This document shows, one piece after another, positions 19,791-31,772 of a DNA stretch of 64,000 bases. The notes beneath the pieces are model-generated. The model ran no database searches and was not told the origin of the DNA. It saw only the letters and a list, made by a program, of their open reading frames with translations. The first letter of the stretch is position 1. Every line of letters begins with the position of its first letter. The DNA is from Coniosporium tulheliwenetii. Taxonomy: Eukaryota; Ascomycota; Dothideomycetes. Location of the stretch: positions 992,001-1,056,000 of the forward strand of contig JAPDRP010000006.1 in assembly GCA_030247845.1 (NCBI GenBank), read 5' to 3'. A program made the position numbers and the translations under genes.

Positions 19791-21029
19791 GCTATATTAA
19801 GTCCTATTTAGCCGCATAGTATTCTAAAGCAAGCGCAAAGACACGCAAGAAGATTATAGAGATAGTATAGAATTTAGATACGGTAGTATAGAGGAAAGAA
19901 AAGATCGTGTACCTAGGGCTAATAATAGCTCCGATCGATGGATTATCTATATCTAATAATAGATTATAGTACATATAAGAAAACCAGCGCGAGAGAAGAT
20001 ACATATACATTTATCGGTCTATTTAAGGTATATAGAAGTATTATAAGACAGTGTATAGATAGATTAATAGCTAAAGGCGGAGCGGCGACGCCAGAGCAAA
20101 GAGTAAGCATTTAGCGAATAGATTATAGGAGATAGGGAAGAGTTGCTAGCGGTTTTTCACTATAGATACATGGCAGAAATATTTTCTAGTAAGCAGAAGA
20201 GAATAGATTATATAGAAGGTTGAGAATATTATTTAATGTAATAAGAGGATGCTAGCGAAGCGTTTAGAAGAGATAGAAGAATATAAGAAGCAGAAGACAA
20301 TTAAAACTAATAGTAACTAATATATTACTAATTTGTAGTTAAGACGAGCCGGATAGATAAGGCATTTAGATAAGTTTAACTATAGATAGATAATTGCATT
20401 AGCATGGCCGCTAGTAGAAGATAGATAAAAAGATATAAAGAAAGGAATAGATATTAAAAACGGGTTAGCTAAGGTATATAAGACTATATAACGGTTAATC
20501 TAGAAGGCGTTTAGATATTATAAGCCTAACATTGTTGGATACACCGCGTTAGAGTATATTAACTAATGAGAAACAGGGTAGAAGTCGAACAAAAAGCTAT
20601 TTTACGCCGATTAGATAGCTAAAACAATTGATAAGTATATTTAGCATTAGATTAGAGTGTTGTTTTATATATAGAGAAGCTAAAGAAGGACGAGTAGGCT
20701 AGTATATATATTAATAATATAATAGAGGGAGTGTATTAATTTAATAAAGCAGTGTAGTTATAATAATAATAATAAAGATAAAAGAAAGTAATTATAGTAA
20801 GGAAATAGAATAGCAAGTATAGAAGATATGTATTTAAAGTTTTAGTTAGTATTAGTAGACTATTTGCTAAAGAACAACGAGTATACAAGCCTGTTAGTAA
20901 GCGAATTAGTAGTATTAGAATTTAATATAGCCCTAGTGGCGGCGGCCGAGAGCGGCAAATAGATAATAGCATAGAATTACATGCTTATTCTATATATTAT
21001 AAATTTAGATTGCAAGGACGGATTAAGAA
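19791..21029. repeat. AT-rich decayed repeat with faint coding traces
   Basis: Translating with stops read as former Gln/Arg/Trp gives scattered protein-like runs (for example near 20370-20420 and 20850-20960), so an old transposon gene probably lies here on the plus strand. I could not assign it to a family. Confidence 0.45.
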
Positions 21030-21329
21030 AGATAATTAGTACTAAGTGTTAGGTGAACACTAACTACTAAACACCGCTAAGACTAGAAGTAATTAGTAGG
21101 ATTAATGTGATTGCTCTAATTATATTAATCTAAAAAAGCATAGTATAAGAGGAACTAGTATATAGGCCGCATTATTCTTGTTTATTAGAATAATGTGCTT
21201 AATTTAAATAAGAATCTAGTATTCTTTACAACTCGATCTAATCTTTCTACATGATATTACTTTTTATCTTATTAATTATATCTTAGTACTATTCCTATTC
21301 TTTTTAATTAGAACTTTAATCTTGTTACA
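21030..21329 (+). repeat. Fossil Gypsy LTR (plus orientation)
   Basis: Ends ...ATCTTGTTACA and is followed by CTTTAAGCAC, the same junction as the 5' LTR/primer-binding site of the young Gypsy (...ACCGTTACA then CTTTGAGCAC). It carries the LTR hairpin as ATTATTCT..AGAATAAT. Confidence 0.7.
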
Positions 21330-21830
21330 CTTTAAGCACTATTTTTATAGAGTATCTAAGATTAATACGTTAATATATCTACTATAGAATATACTACCGG
21401 AAACTAGGAATAGGCTGCATAAGTATCTGCTTATAAGCTAATTAAGATTAAAACTCCGAACGAATACTATAGAAACTATAGAGAGCTCGATTCGTTCCTA
21501 TTCTAGTGTAATCTATATATCTAGCATAACTAGAAATGCTTTTAAACCGAGAACGAGGTAATATTTATTATAATATACCTTTAAAATAGAGCGTTTAAGT
21601 TAGTGTAACCGCATTTAAAAGACTTTCTAGAAAACTCTCCGTTAAACTAGAACGAAGAGATAAGAACTATATTTACTAACATGGAAAACTTTAAGGAAAA
21701 AATACGATAAGTATTCGAAGCTATTAATACAAAACATACTATAGAAAAAAACTAATAAACCTAATCTAAAAGGAGTTAGCAGCTATATATACCGCTTAGT
21801 TCTAGCTAGTTATAATAAGAGTTATCTTAT
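21330..21830 (+). pseudogene. Decayed Gypsy gag fragment
   Basis: Aligns with 46793-47280 of the young Gypsy (leader, then gag: GTTCCGGACGAGTACAATGG in the young copy versus ATTAAAACTCCGAACGAATA here). Multiple TAG/TAA stops from C-to-T changes. It ends abruptly at about 21830 against an LTR of opposite orientation. Confidence 0.65.
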
Positions 21831-21834
21831 AATA

Positions 21835-22200
21835 ATAGAAGTTACTATAAAGATTAGGGCCCTAATTAATGAGAAAGAAGATAGTGCTAAAATATAATTA
21901 ATAAGTGGAGGAGGAATATTACATAGTGAGATTAGATTAAGTTATAAAGAATACTAGATTCTTATTTAATTAAGCACACTATTCTAATAAACGAGAATGA
22001 TGCTATCTATATACTATAGTCCTAAGCTAGTATCTTTGTATGTTACTTAGTCTATTAGTGTGCTTAGTTCCTAATCGCACTAAGCACACTAAGCACGGCT
22101 TAGTAGCGCACTAGTGCTTAGTTCTCCTGTGATCTCTTAGCACTAAGCACTACTTAGCGGCGCCCCGCGCTTTTATTTATAATATAAGGCTCTAAACTGG
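21835..22200 (-). repeat. Fossil Gypsy LTR (minus orientation)
   Basis: Reverse complement of the family LTR. It includes AGAATACTAGATTCTTATTTAA, the hairpin ACTATTCT..AGAATGAT, and GCACTAAGCACACTAAGCAC repeats. It sits head-to-head with the gag fragment on its left. Confidence 0.65.
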
Positions 22201-24720
22201 TAAGATATCGTTTTTCTTTAATAGCATATATACTATTTAGATGTTGCTTTAGTGCTTTATAGCTAGTATATACGTATTTGTTACACTTAGTATATACGTA
22301 GCCTAGTTTTCCTCTATCTAAATCTTTAAAATAATATCTAAAGAACTTAGAGAGAGAAACATTTTTATTCTCTTTAATAAATAGATCCTTAGTTATATTG
22401 ACTAAGATATCTATTTCTTCTTTATTTTAATCCGGATGCCTAGTAGTAATGTATCTATTAAGAGCAGAAATATTAATAGCTTATTTAAAACTAGCATAGA
22501 TTAAGATACTAAACTCTAAATTATATTTAAAGTTAAAAGAAAGGCTCTCTACACTAGTAGAGGTTAAGATAGTACTATTAGCACTAGATAAGATGGTAGA
22601 AGGAGAGAAGGATATCTTATAAGATAGATACTATTAATAACTAGTATATTACTATTGAAATATAGGTTAGAGACTTACTATCTTTATAAAACATATAAAA
22701 AGAGCTGTAGATAAGTAGATAGCTATAGATTCTATATATTAGAGGATATAGATTCTTAGAGGGTTTGCAGTAATATGATAAGTAGGCATGTGATGATTTA
22801 GGAATAATATAAAAGGTTTATTAATAAACTAAATTCTATTAAGCCTTTATATAGGGAGGCAATAGCTATATACTATCACTTAGCTAGCGTATCGCTAGTA
22901 ATAACCTCTAAGTTTTCTTCGTATCTTATAACTACCTCCTTCTTCTTATATAGCTATTCTTAGCTAGCATTACGCCTGCTTATTACTGTTATGTACTGTG
23001 TTTATAATATATAATAGAGCGGCGGCATATTAGGCGATATAGAAGATTATAGAAGTAAGATTATAAGAGGAAATAAGCTTATAAATGTAAATAAATAGTG
23101 AATTATAAGTCTTAGCATGTGTATAAATATCGCATGCTTTCCTATATTTCTAAACCTTATAATATAACTCTATAAACACCCTATATATCGCTAGCTTACC
23201 TACTTTAGTAACTATATCTAATGCTAGCTCTCCGTCTATAAGTTCTATAGCGCGCTTCACGCTTATATTCCTCTTATACTTACTCTACTAGAAACCTATC
23301 GCTTTAGGCTTAGCTCGCGCCCCTATTAAGCTTCTTAAACTAATATACCTCTATTATTTAAAGCGTGTTAGTAAGGATGGTTGCGGTATTTATCTTGAGC
23401 ACCCTCTTAAGAAGTGTTCTTATTATAAGAAGCTTAATAAGAACTATAACCTAATAAGTGGCTTATGTTCTCCTTATATTATATAGTGCAGAAGCTAATA
23501 AGTTATAAGATTCCCGCCAAATTCTACACTTATCTTAATACACTCTTTTGCTTTATTAATAAAGTTAATACCCTACGTATCGCTAGCGACGACGGCCTTA
23601 AAGATGCTAAGTAATACTTTACTAACGATTAGAAGGCTTTTATAAAGGCTATTAAGGCCTATCTCCGCGCTATCGAGAAGTAGAGCTTTGCTATAAGCCT
23701 AAAAGCGAAGAGTTAGCGCTCTTCTAGCTTCGAGAGATGTAGGCGATACATAAGGTGCTTAAAGGCATCTCAAATATTATGTGCTATATAGTAGGCAGCG
23801 TTTCGTAGTCGCTTTTACTATTTTTACTAATAAACTCTTAGATAAACCTGCCTGCGATTAGCACTAAGAATGTAGTTCCTAAAGCGGTAGATAATGGTAA
23901 GGATAAAAAGATAGATAATAGTGGCGATTCGCTATTAGTTAATAATAAGGATGATAATAATAACTAGATGGTTCGCTAGCGTTTCACTAGTATATTCTAC
24001 TAGAAGATAGCTTTTTAGACCCTTATACCCTTTACAAGTAATACTATACTTTGCGTTCCTCTACCGGGCTTCTACTATAACTATAATCTATAATTTATCT
24101 ACTCTCCGCCTATATTTTTATTATGCTTTACCTTAATACTTCTTAATAAGGTTTTTATTAATATTATCTTGCGCCATCCACTCGTTGTATGCTTCTAACT
24201 AGCCTTCCTATTTAACGAGGTATTTAACTACCCCTTACTACATCTTTCAGCCTCGGAGCTTTTTAACTTTACATTAGTTTAAAGATTCCTTCTTGCTAAG
24301 ATCTACTAGGTTAGGCATTAGCTCTATACTATTATCTTAGCGGCTGCAGTATGGCTCTAGGAGACTAATATAGAAGACTAGATAGATTCGGTACGAGCTT
24401 AGAAGATTAAGGCGGTATACCTACTCCCTAATTAGCTCGTTAATGCAGAATAGTCTAATAAACTTTACGGATAGCTTCTTACTTAGATGCCGCTAGTTTA
24501 GGTTCTTCGTCGAAAGTATCACTAAGTCTTCCTTACTATAGCTCTAGGATTGATGTTTACAGTTATAGTATTTCGCTTATAATTCTATAGCGGAGGCCTA
24601 GCGTTTCGCTAGCATCTCGTGCTCCTTATAGAGTTCCTTAATACACTATACTATCGCGAGCATAGTGCTGCTTCTAGTTACTTTAGGCTTGTACTCGACC
24701 TATAGATTATACTCGTATGT
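22201..24720. repeat. AT-rich decayed repeats, unclassified
   Basis: No intact frame. From about 23200 to 24700 base composition is slightly higher and short protein-like runs appear on the plus strand, so an old element body is likely. Family not recognised. Confidence 0.45.
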
Positions 24721-24724
24721 AACG

Positions 24725-25130
24725 AGACGTTATTACAAGATAATAGAAGTTACTATGAAGGTTGGGGTTCTGATTAAGAAGGAAGGAAATAGTGCTAAGA
24801 TATAGTTAATAAGGTGAGGATTGATATGACGTAGTGAGATCAGATTAAATTATAAAGAATACTGGATTCTTATTTAAATTAAGCACACCGTTCTAATAAA
24901 CGAGAACAGTGTCTCCTATATACTACTTAGTGCTATCCGTAGGCTAGTAGTAGCTGGTAGTGCTAGCACTACTATTCTTTACTAGCCTTACTATTTATCC
25001 TTACCCCGTAACCCTTCCTACTAGTAGTGGCTAGCAGTCACATGGTGGCTAGCCCGTACTAGCCATTATTCGGCCTTATACCGGCGACGCCGGTCCTATC
25101 CTATAAGGTTGTAACACCGTAGTAGGCGTA
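24725..25130 (-). repeat. Fossil LTR (minus orientation) of a Gypsy element
   Basis: Begins GAAGTTACTATGAAGGTTGG then follows the family pattern (AGTGCTAAGATATAGTTAAT, GAATACTGGATTCTTATTTA, ACCGTTCTAATAAACGAGAAC). The right half differs from the other LTRs, suggesting a subfamily. Confidence 0.6.
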
Positions 25131-27040
25131 GAATAAGCTTATATCTATCGTAGTGTGGACTATGTTATTATATATAAACTCCGCTAAAAGGAGTAGGCTT
25201 GCCTAATTATCCTACTTCTTATTGTAGTAGACTTATAGATAGTATTTAAAAGTTTAATTTTATCTCTCTATCTAGCTGTCTATTTATAAGTAGAAAGCTG
25301 TACTTAGCCGGCATCTTATCTTCGCTACGAAGTATAGATCGGACTAGAAATTACTAGTAAATATAGTACTTCTATTTAAGATAATCCTCTTTAGGATGCT
25401 AAAGGGCCGTATAATCTCTTTAATATAAATTTTAGCTAGCTGCATCAGGTCCACTATCTTAATAGTAGGAATGTATCGTGCTATTTTTATATAGTAGTCA
25501 ACAAACATGTAAATTGTATTATATATGCAGTCGCCTCGCTTACTAGACAGTAGTCTTATAATAAAATCTATAGTAATCTCCTGCTATAGCTACTTAGAGC
25601 GTAGTAAAGCCTATAGTTTACTATAGGCATGGTGGCGAGATGCTCGCACTTATTAGTAGATATTATATATAGAAATATGCTTATGGACATCTTACTTTAT
25701 TAAGCTCTAATAGTAGTTATAAGATAAGAGTTTAAGCGTTTTATCTTCGCTAAAGTATTCTACTAGCGTATTGTTATAGTAATACTAGAGGAGCTCCGCC
25801 TACACTATAGAGTCGGCTAGTATATAGAGTTTTCATCTCCGTTTTAGTAGCCTAGAGAAGTTCGAAGCGCTATATAGATTCTCTTCTTATATATTAGCAT
25901 CGTGGCGCCTATGTTTCGCTTACTATTTGCTTACTTCCTATAAAGTCATCGGATTCTTATAGTTGCCTAATTATATTAATTATAGATAGTATACTAGGTT
26001 TATATAGTTACTCGCTTATAGCAGCCACTCTAACTTAAGCTCTAAATGCATGTTAAGGGATTATAATTACGCTAGCATTCTAGTTAAATTGAAGGCTAAT
26101 ACCCTTCTAGCTACCCGCTTATATCTTGCTTACGGGTAGTCTATACACTAGAACGTCTATAGTTCGCTCTGCACTAGAAACACTGTGTAAAATATATATC
26201 TCTATAGAGTGATTCTATATTTCTAAGGTCCTTTGGAGTAATAGTAGCATAGTAGTTTCCTCTTATAGCTTTCTTACATCTAGAGAGCGCGACGGCGCGT
26301 CTATAGGATTTATCTTTTCTAGCTTATATCTAATTGTTAAGTTATAGATAGCTAGAGATATTACCTATCTAGCTTAACATCTATCTAGCTTAACATCTAT
26401 TTAGAGCCTTCACCTTTATAAAACCTTCTAGGTTATTATAGTTTGTAAGGACCTCTAGTTCTTCCTCTAGCCTATTAATATAGTGACGCTAGTGCTTCAC
26501 CGCCGCTATAATAGCGAGTAGCTCCTAGTTATAGGTCTTATAGTTCCGCTCCACGAGTATAAGCTTACGGGACTAAAAGGCTATAGGATGCTAATATTTA
26601 TTCTTGTATAGCTGCGAGATAATAGCAGCTAGCCTATATATTAACATATCGGTCTCTAGCCTTATAGACCTGTAGGGTGAGTAGTACTAAAGAAGTAGAG
26701 CTGTTATAAATGCATTATATAGCTAGCGCATCGCCTTCTCGGCCTCTTTAGGCTATTAGAAGGGGCCTGCCTTCTTACTATCCTTAGATTCTTTTAGTAA
26801 GTCCGTGATTAGCTTAGCTATAATAGAGTACTAGTGTATAAATCACCGGTAGAAGTTAGTAAAGCTAAGGAAGACCTCTACGTTTCTATAAGACATTAGT
26901 GACTTCCACTTAGCGATAGCTTCTACCTAGTGGGAATCTATCTTTACGCCGTCGGGCTAAATAATGTAGCTAAGGAATTCGACTTTCTTAACCGTAAAGG
27001 CGTGCTTCTTTAGACTAGCGTATAGCTAATACTAGTTAGC
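25131..27040 (-). pseudogene. Decayed Gypsy pol (RT, RNase H, integrase), second family
   Basis: On the minus strand the block reads, with many TAG/TAA stops, as RT C-terminus (EFL-Y-I---DGVK-DS then the FLSFTNFYR- equivalent of FLGFTNFYR), RNase H, and integrase (a segment equivalent to VDRYTKMARYIPT and IFTSNFWSDL). It is distinct in sequence from the young Gypsy. It is cut at 27040, where GC-balanced DNA begins, so the RT N-terminus, protease and gag are missing. Confidence 0.7.
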
Positions 27041-27612
27041 GTCGCAGGCCATCAGGGTGTTAGTTGCACTGCGGAGTGGTGTCGCCGGTCCACGGTGCAT
27101 GCAACTGCAACTGCGAGTACTACCCCTCTGATGCATTGGTACCAACATCTTCGAGACAGGGACTTGTTAGAAGGGATGCACAGCCAGTCGACAATCTGGC
27201 TATCTATTTTCTCCGTTTTGGAAGAGATAGCGCTGACGGGCCGTTGTAAGCGGAAGAGGGTGTGGATAAACAGGGTATTAAGAGACTGCGCGGGGTGCAG
27301 ACCGCGAAATATAGCGTGGAGTTTGGATAAGTGATAGGTAGGTCATTAGAAGTCATTCCTATTGAGAATATTTCCCTGTAGTGTGTAGGGATTTTTACCC
27401 AGTCAGGTATCGTCTGTTACCAAAACTTAATGATCTGCAGCGATTCCGCGCTCTGATATAGTCGTGTCCGTAAAGATAAAAGTCCAAGTCCTGCCTTAAC
27501 ATGGAGGACATCCTCAGAAACCTTTCCACTTTGACAGATACGCGCTCAAGTGGACGCTCCTCTTCCATCCCAATACATAAAACTCGTTCATACCATTTTA
27601 AAACCACGCATA
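27041..27612. other. Start of the middle gene island, no gene resolved
   Basis: GC-balanced DNA. Frames of 60-80 codons on both strands lack motifs. The right end must contain the promoter of the small secreted-protein gene: a TATCGTCTGTTACC stretch and a pyrimidine-rich leader precede its ATG. Confidence 0.35.
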
Positions 27613-27954
27613 ATGAAGCTCTCCATCATCCTCGCAACCCTCCTGGCTGTACTCGGTGCAGCTATGCATCTCGTGCCCGCCGAAGAGTTAAAGGATTAAA
27701 ACGAGCGTCGCGGCATCATTTTCGGCCACAATAAGTTCCTAACAGAGACCGCAGCGGCAGGCGTTCTCATGGTCGACTCTGTCGCGGTGGCCGTACTTGC
27801 TCCAGAGGCTGTAGCAACATTACCCACGCCGGGAACGGCTATGGTCAACGAGGCAGCCGTCGTTGGAGCGGGGGTGGTCGTCAGTGGGATCGGTGTGGTC
27901 AAAGGGGCGGGCGTTGTTAAGAAGCCAAAGAAGGGAATCAAGTTCGTGGGCTAG
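27613..27954 (+). pseudogene. Small secreted protein gene with one in-frame TAA
   Basis: The ATG at 27613 begins a classical signal peptide (MKLSIILATLLAVLGAAMHL). Codon 29 is TAA (27697-27699), and the same frame then continues without interruption for 85 more codons to TAG at 27954. It encodes NERRGIIFGHNKFLTETAAA and a Val/Ala/Gly-rich tail ending KKPKKGIKFVG. Total without the stop would be 113 aa, no cysteine. A CAA-to-TAA change in a CpA context is exactly what RIP produces, and decayed repeats start 570 bp to the left. Alternatives are translational readthrough or expression of only the 28-aa peptide. Function unknown. Confidence 0.6.
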
Positions 27955-28686
27955 AGGGTAGGAGGTACGGGAGGACTCCAGGAAGTATTAATGGTGGAGC
28001 TTAGGAGCGTGATGGGATATGGTTTGATTCGAATAGCGGAACGGTATAAGCAAATAAAACCCGGAAACTTGGATGGCCTTCATCAACTTACCATGGGTGC
28101 TCGCGTTAATAAAGCATGAAATTAATGGATAATCTATAGTGAGATATATAATTTCCAGTTTCTGTGATGCAATTAGAAACCCTGTCGCGGGCCGAGCCGC
28201 TCTGGAGCTCGCGCTCCACCATCTGAGCAATCTGAGATTGAGTGGGGCATGTGATGTATTACTCAGCAAGGTTGCCTTAACCTCTTCACGAGTTAGCGGC
28301 CTCTTAGCATCATGCAGTTTACAGACTAGTTTCAGCCACAAAACAGCTCAATTGCCTCAGCATCGAATATAGCCATAGCTAACCTTATTAGTCTCTTACA
28401 CAGACGACATGTTATTTAGAATCTCGCTGAAGCTCCCTAGTAAAACTTCCTTAGAAATATTGTCCTGTAATATGCACACGGGAGAAGAAATGGCGCATAA
28501 AGAGTGTTTAAATCGGGCGATTCCGTCGTCATTACATCATCACCATTGCGCGGAAGGCAGGCATTAGCGACTTAAGATGTCCCCTCCCTACTTTCCACGG
28601 ATCCCAGACATAAGTCCTCCCTTTCCTGGCTCCGTGGACTCTTCTGTGTAAATCCTTCGTGACCTTTCCTTGCCTCAAGACTAGAC
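27955..28686. other. Intergenic, no gene supported
   Basis: A 117-codon minus frame (28341-27988) has no motif. I tested the GC-rich patch near 28190-28240 for tRNA folding and found no cloverleaf. Confidence 0.4.
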
Positions 28687-29454
28687 ATGAGCACTTCTAC
28701 CAGCGTTGTAAGGGCCGTTGGCCTTGGCGAGATAGATGGCAACAGGTAAGCACTTTAATCCCAAGCTTAAGCTTCTCCCTCTACCTTTCAACCACTGTAA
28801 TCTTGCTTGCAGTTTTTGGAGTTGCGGCTACTAACCTCACGTTACAGCCATCCAGTCCATCCAGCAACGGTGCACTACCCCGTCGCCTTCCTCAGCACCG
28901 CCTACGCCCTCGACACGCTCTACGGCCTGGCCACCTCGCCTCGCTTCTCCTCCTCCTTCCAGCGCCTGACGCCCCACCTCGCGCAAATCAGCCGCGTCAG
29001 CCACTACTCCAACATTGCCGGCATCCTCACCGCCCTCCCCTCCGCCGCCACCGGCACCGTCGAGCTGTGGTACATGCTCAAGGGCAACGGCATCTGGGAG
29101 CGCATCACCAAGGAGAGTGACGGGAAGGAGGTGTACTCGGGCATGAACCCCAAGGCGCGTCACGGGATCGCGCACGGGCTGCTCAACAACGCGGCGCTGG
29201 GGATCAGTCTGTATAATTGGTGGACGCGGCGGAAGCGGCCTGACTACTTGCCGAAGCGGGCGAATATCGTGCTGAGCGCTATTGCGCTGCCGGGGCTGGC
29301 GTTTAGTGCGTATCTTGGAGGCGCGTTGATCTACAAGTATGGAGTGGGCGTCATGAGGATGGGCGAGGCGGCTCAGATCAAGCAGGATCTGGCGCGTGAT
29401 GAAGTCAAGTCTCGAGAAGGCTGGACGGTTCATAAGGTGAGGACGGGACAGTGA
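28687..29454 (+). CDS. DUF2231-type integral membrane protein
   Basis: Exon 1 is 28687-28745 (starting MSTSTSVVRAVGLGEIDGN), the intron is 28746-28847 (GTAAGC donor, CTAAC branch, TTACAG acceptor), and exon 2 is 28848-29454. The product is 221 aa. The junction restores SHPVHPATVHYPVAFLSTAY, the typical N-terminal motif (HP-x-x-V-x-x-P) of the DUF2231 family. Hydrophobic helices follow: the first membrane segment, then YSNIAGILTALPSAATGTVE, a segment around HGLLNNAALGISLYN, and LSAIALPGLAFSAYLGGALI. An internal acceptor at 28812 would lead to an early stop and is unlikely. The family is bacterial and fungal with unknown role, and a membrane location is the only safe inference. It is intact, although pseudogenes lie on both sides. 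Confidence 0.8.
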
Positions 29455-29555
29455 GGGTGGAGGGTTGGTGAGGGAGGAGTGGAGTAAGGAATGTACTCGT
29501 ACTGCAGTAGTATCGGTTCTCGTACAGAGAGTAAATAATGTACAGTTCAGCTCGC

Positions 29556-31160
29556 TCACTCGCCATACCCCTGCATCACGTCCCTAATGGCGTCTCCACC
29601 TTCACCGCCTCCGACCAAATCCTTGTTTGTTGCCCGAATCAAGATTCTCCTATAGCTTCTCAATGGCGGAGTTCCATTATCCTTAACTTCAAGGATAAGG
29701 TGGAAAAGCTGCCCCTTAGCGAGCGCCTTCCTGTCCATCAGATCAACGCAGCATTTCTCTGCCGGCGGCAGCCCCACTCTAACCTAACTGCCCGCTGCAT
29801 CAAGCTTTTCGATCTCGAGCAACGCGACTTCAGCGTCCACCCACCACTATGTAGTAGTAGGGTCACGGTAATAGTACCAGTTAAACGTTAGCTCGTCCCC
29901 TTCGCCCGGGTTATAGGTTGAGCTCGCGGCAAGAGAAATTACTAAGCCTGCTTTAGCCTTAATATAGAGAGGTTCTGTACCCCCGACCCCGTTTAGGATA
30001 ATAATAGGGTGATGGTTAGCTTACCCAGACTTATTGGATAGCGTCCACCGCATACGCGCCGCCAAGTCATTCTAGAACGCCTCTCTCCACCTCCAGATCG
30101 TGGCGTGGTTCGACTGATACGTCCCCCTATCTATCCCCACCACTATATCAGCCGCATCGCTATAATGCCTACTCCCCACCCCCTTCCTACTCGGATCCAC
30201 CACCCCCAGCCCTAACTCCCATACTCGGGACGCTCCCGCACGCCAAGCCCGTTTTGAATCAGGTATAGAAACGTCGGCGAGTCGCCCTCTGGGATGAACA
30301 TGTAGTCCGGATACGCCGCGCCTAGCGGGCCGACCTGGACGTTTTGTCTTAGCCACTCCCTCGACACGGTCGTAAAATCCGGTCCCCCTTGGTCGAAGCG
30401 GTAGTAGCGGTCGCCCGCAATGCCCGCCCACGTCGCGCGCCCGTACTGGTTCCAGCCGTGCACGGAGCAGATGTAGAAGAGGTCGGGGAAGCGCGCGCGG
30501 AGCCATGCGCCGGTGTCGTCTTGGTCGGAGATGGCGTAGACGCGCAGCTTGGCGCGGAGGCGGGCGTCGGCGGCGGCGGGGAGGGTTTGGATGTGGGATA
30601 GCACCTGGGCTAGGACGTTTGTGCCGCCCCAGCAAAGCACCCAGAGTGGCTCTTGTGATGATTCTAGTTTTTGGAGGAGTAGGGCGCCGTCGCTGAGTGG
30701 GACATCGGCTTTGACGGCTTCCATGCCGTAACACTATGTGAAGCGTGTCAGATAAAGGAGCAGAAGCCGTAAGAGATCGGATAAGTCGTTTAGGGCCAAG
30801 ACTATGGAGATCATTGGATCACACGTGTGCAAGCATGAAAAGGCTTACTTTTGGCCCACTCCGCACTATGCTGCGAAAGTACTCCGCCGACGGGTATGGA
30901 AAGTCAGGATGGACATGTGCGTTTAGATCGTCCGTCATGTTCGCATAAGCATCGATGATCTTGTGCATGTCCTCGGGAAAGGTTTTGGATCTCAGCCATG
31001 TCGAGGTCACTGCGACTAACCCTTCTGTTTGAAACTAATTCGAGTAGAGCAGATAGCCGACTAGTGATTCTGCATCATCGGGCTCATTAGAGATGTCTGA
31101 AAGAATGAAGGCGCGTGGTCGTGACGGGAAGGTTGGAAGTTTACTGGTGGGCAAATACAC
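29556..31160 (-). pseudogene. DUF1593 (Sde182-type, nucleoside hydrolase-like) protein, inactivated
   Basis: Read from the right: RPRAFILSDISNEPDDAESL (31130-31070) with an in-frame TAG after LLYSN, TEGLVAVTSTWLRSKTFPED, DDLNAHVHPDFPYPSAEYF, then an intron (GTAAGC at about 30855, acceptor CACATAG before TGTTACGGC near 30730). Next come MEAVKADVPLSDGALLLQ, WVLCWGGTNVLAQVL and WNQYGRATWAGIAGDRYYR. The frame breaks near 30210 at RPEYGS, continues with SRHYSDAADIVVGID, and then meets TAG or TAA at F-stop-N, G-stop-A, T-stop-W and S-stop-V before ending ATNKDLVGGGEGG at 29556. Several stops stand where CAG or CAA is expected. DUF1593 proteins are nucleoside-hydrolase-fold enzymes with a carbohydrate-binding tail. 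This copy cannot make one. Confidence 0.75.
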
Positions 31161-31772
31161 TGTTGGCCGTAGATTGGGATTGGCTTGGACAAAATGAAAG
31201 AAGCGGTGGTGTTTTTTACCTTTTAATAGTTATCAAATATTTTATACATAGCTACGTATATTTACCACTATGCTATTACCAGATGAGGAACGTGGATCGC
31301 GAATCGCGAGTTATGGAGGAGTGAGAACTGGAACTGGTTCGGAAGCCAAGAGATCAGAGCCCCCACCGCTAAAAGTGGCTTGGACGAAAAGAGAAGTTGG
31401 AGCCGCTCTGAGAATTTGATGGAGGAAACTATAACCCTAAACTAAAGATTTTGAGCGAGAGCCATCCACTAGTCGAGAAACATGGAGAAATACCCTTTTT
31501 ATGTGTTGGTCTTCTTTTTGTTTCAGTTACGACTACCAGCGTGGCTATACCAACATCTTAATAGTATGCGCAATGGTTTACTAGACTAACAGAAATCCAG
31601 CCATAGCTCTGAGCGAGAACCAGGAAATAATGCGCAAAGATATAGAGTGAAACGATGTTTCACTGCCTCCTAAATCTCGCGTTGCCATAGGACGACTATA
31701 CACTTATATACGCCTCTATAATACCTCTAATGAATGATATGCAGCCCTTTCATTCGGTGTGTGTATATGTCT
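31161..31772. other. Intergenic, AT-leaning, no gene
   Basis: Left flank of the outer hAT element. No part of the cyclase gene interrupted on the element's right side can be read here. Confidence 0.4.

Noticed and set aside
28837..29559. A 240-codon minus frame antisense to the DUF2231 gene
   Set aside because: Low-complexity Gly/Glu/Arg composition from the GC-rich third positions of the sense gene.
31430..31450. TAACCCTAAAC resembling a telomere repeat
   Set aside because: A single degenerate unit without tandem copies; chance match.
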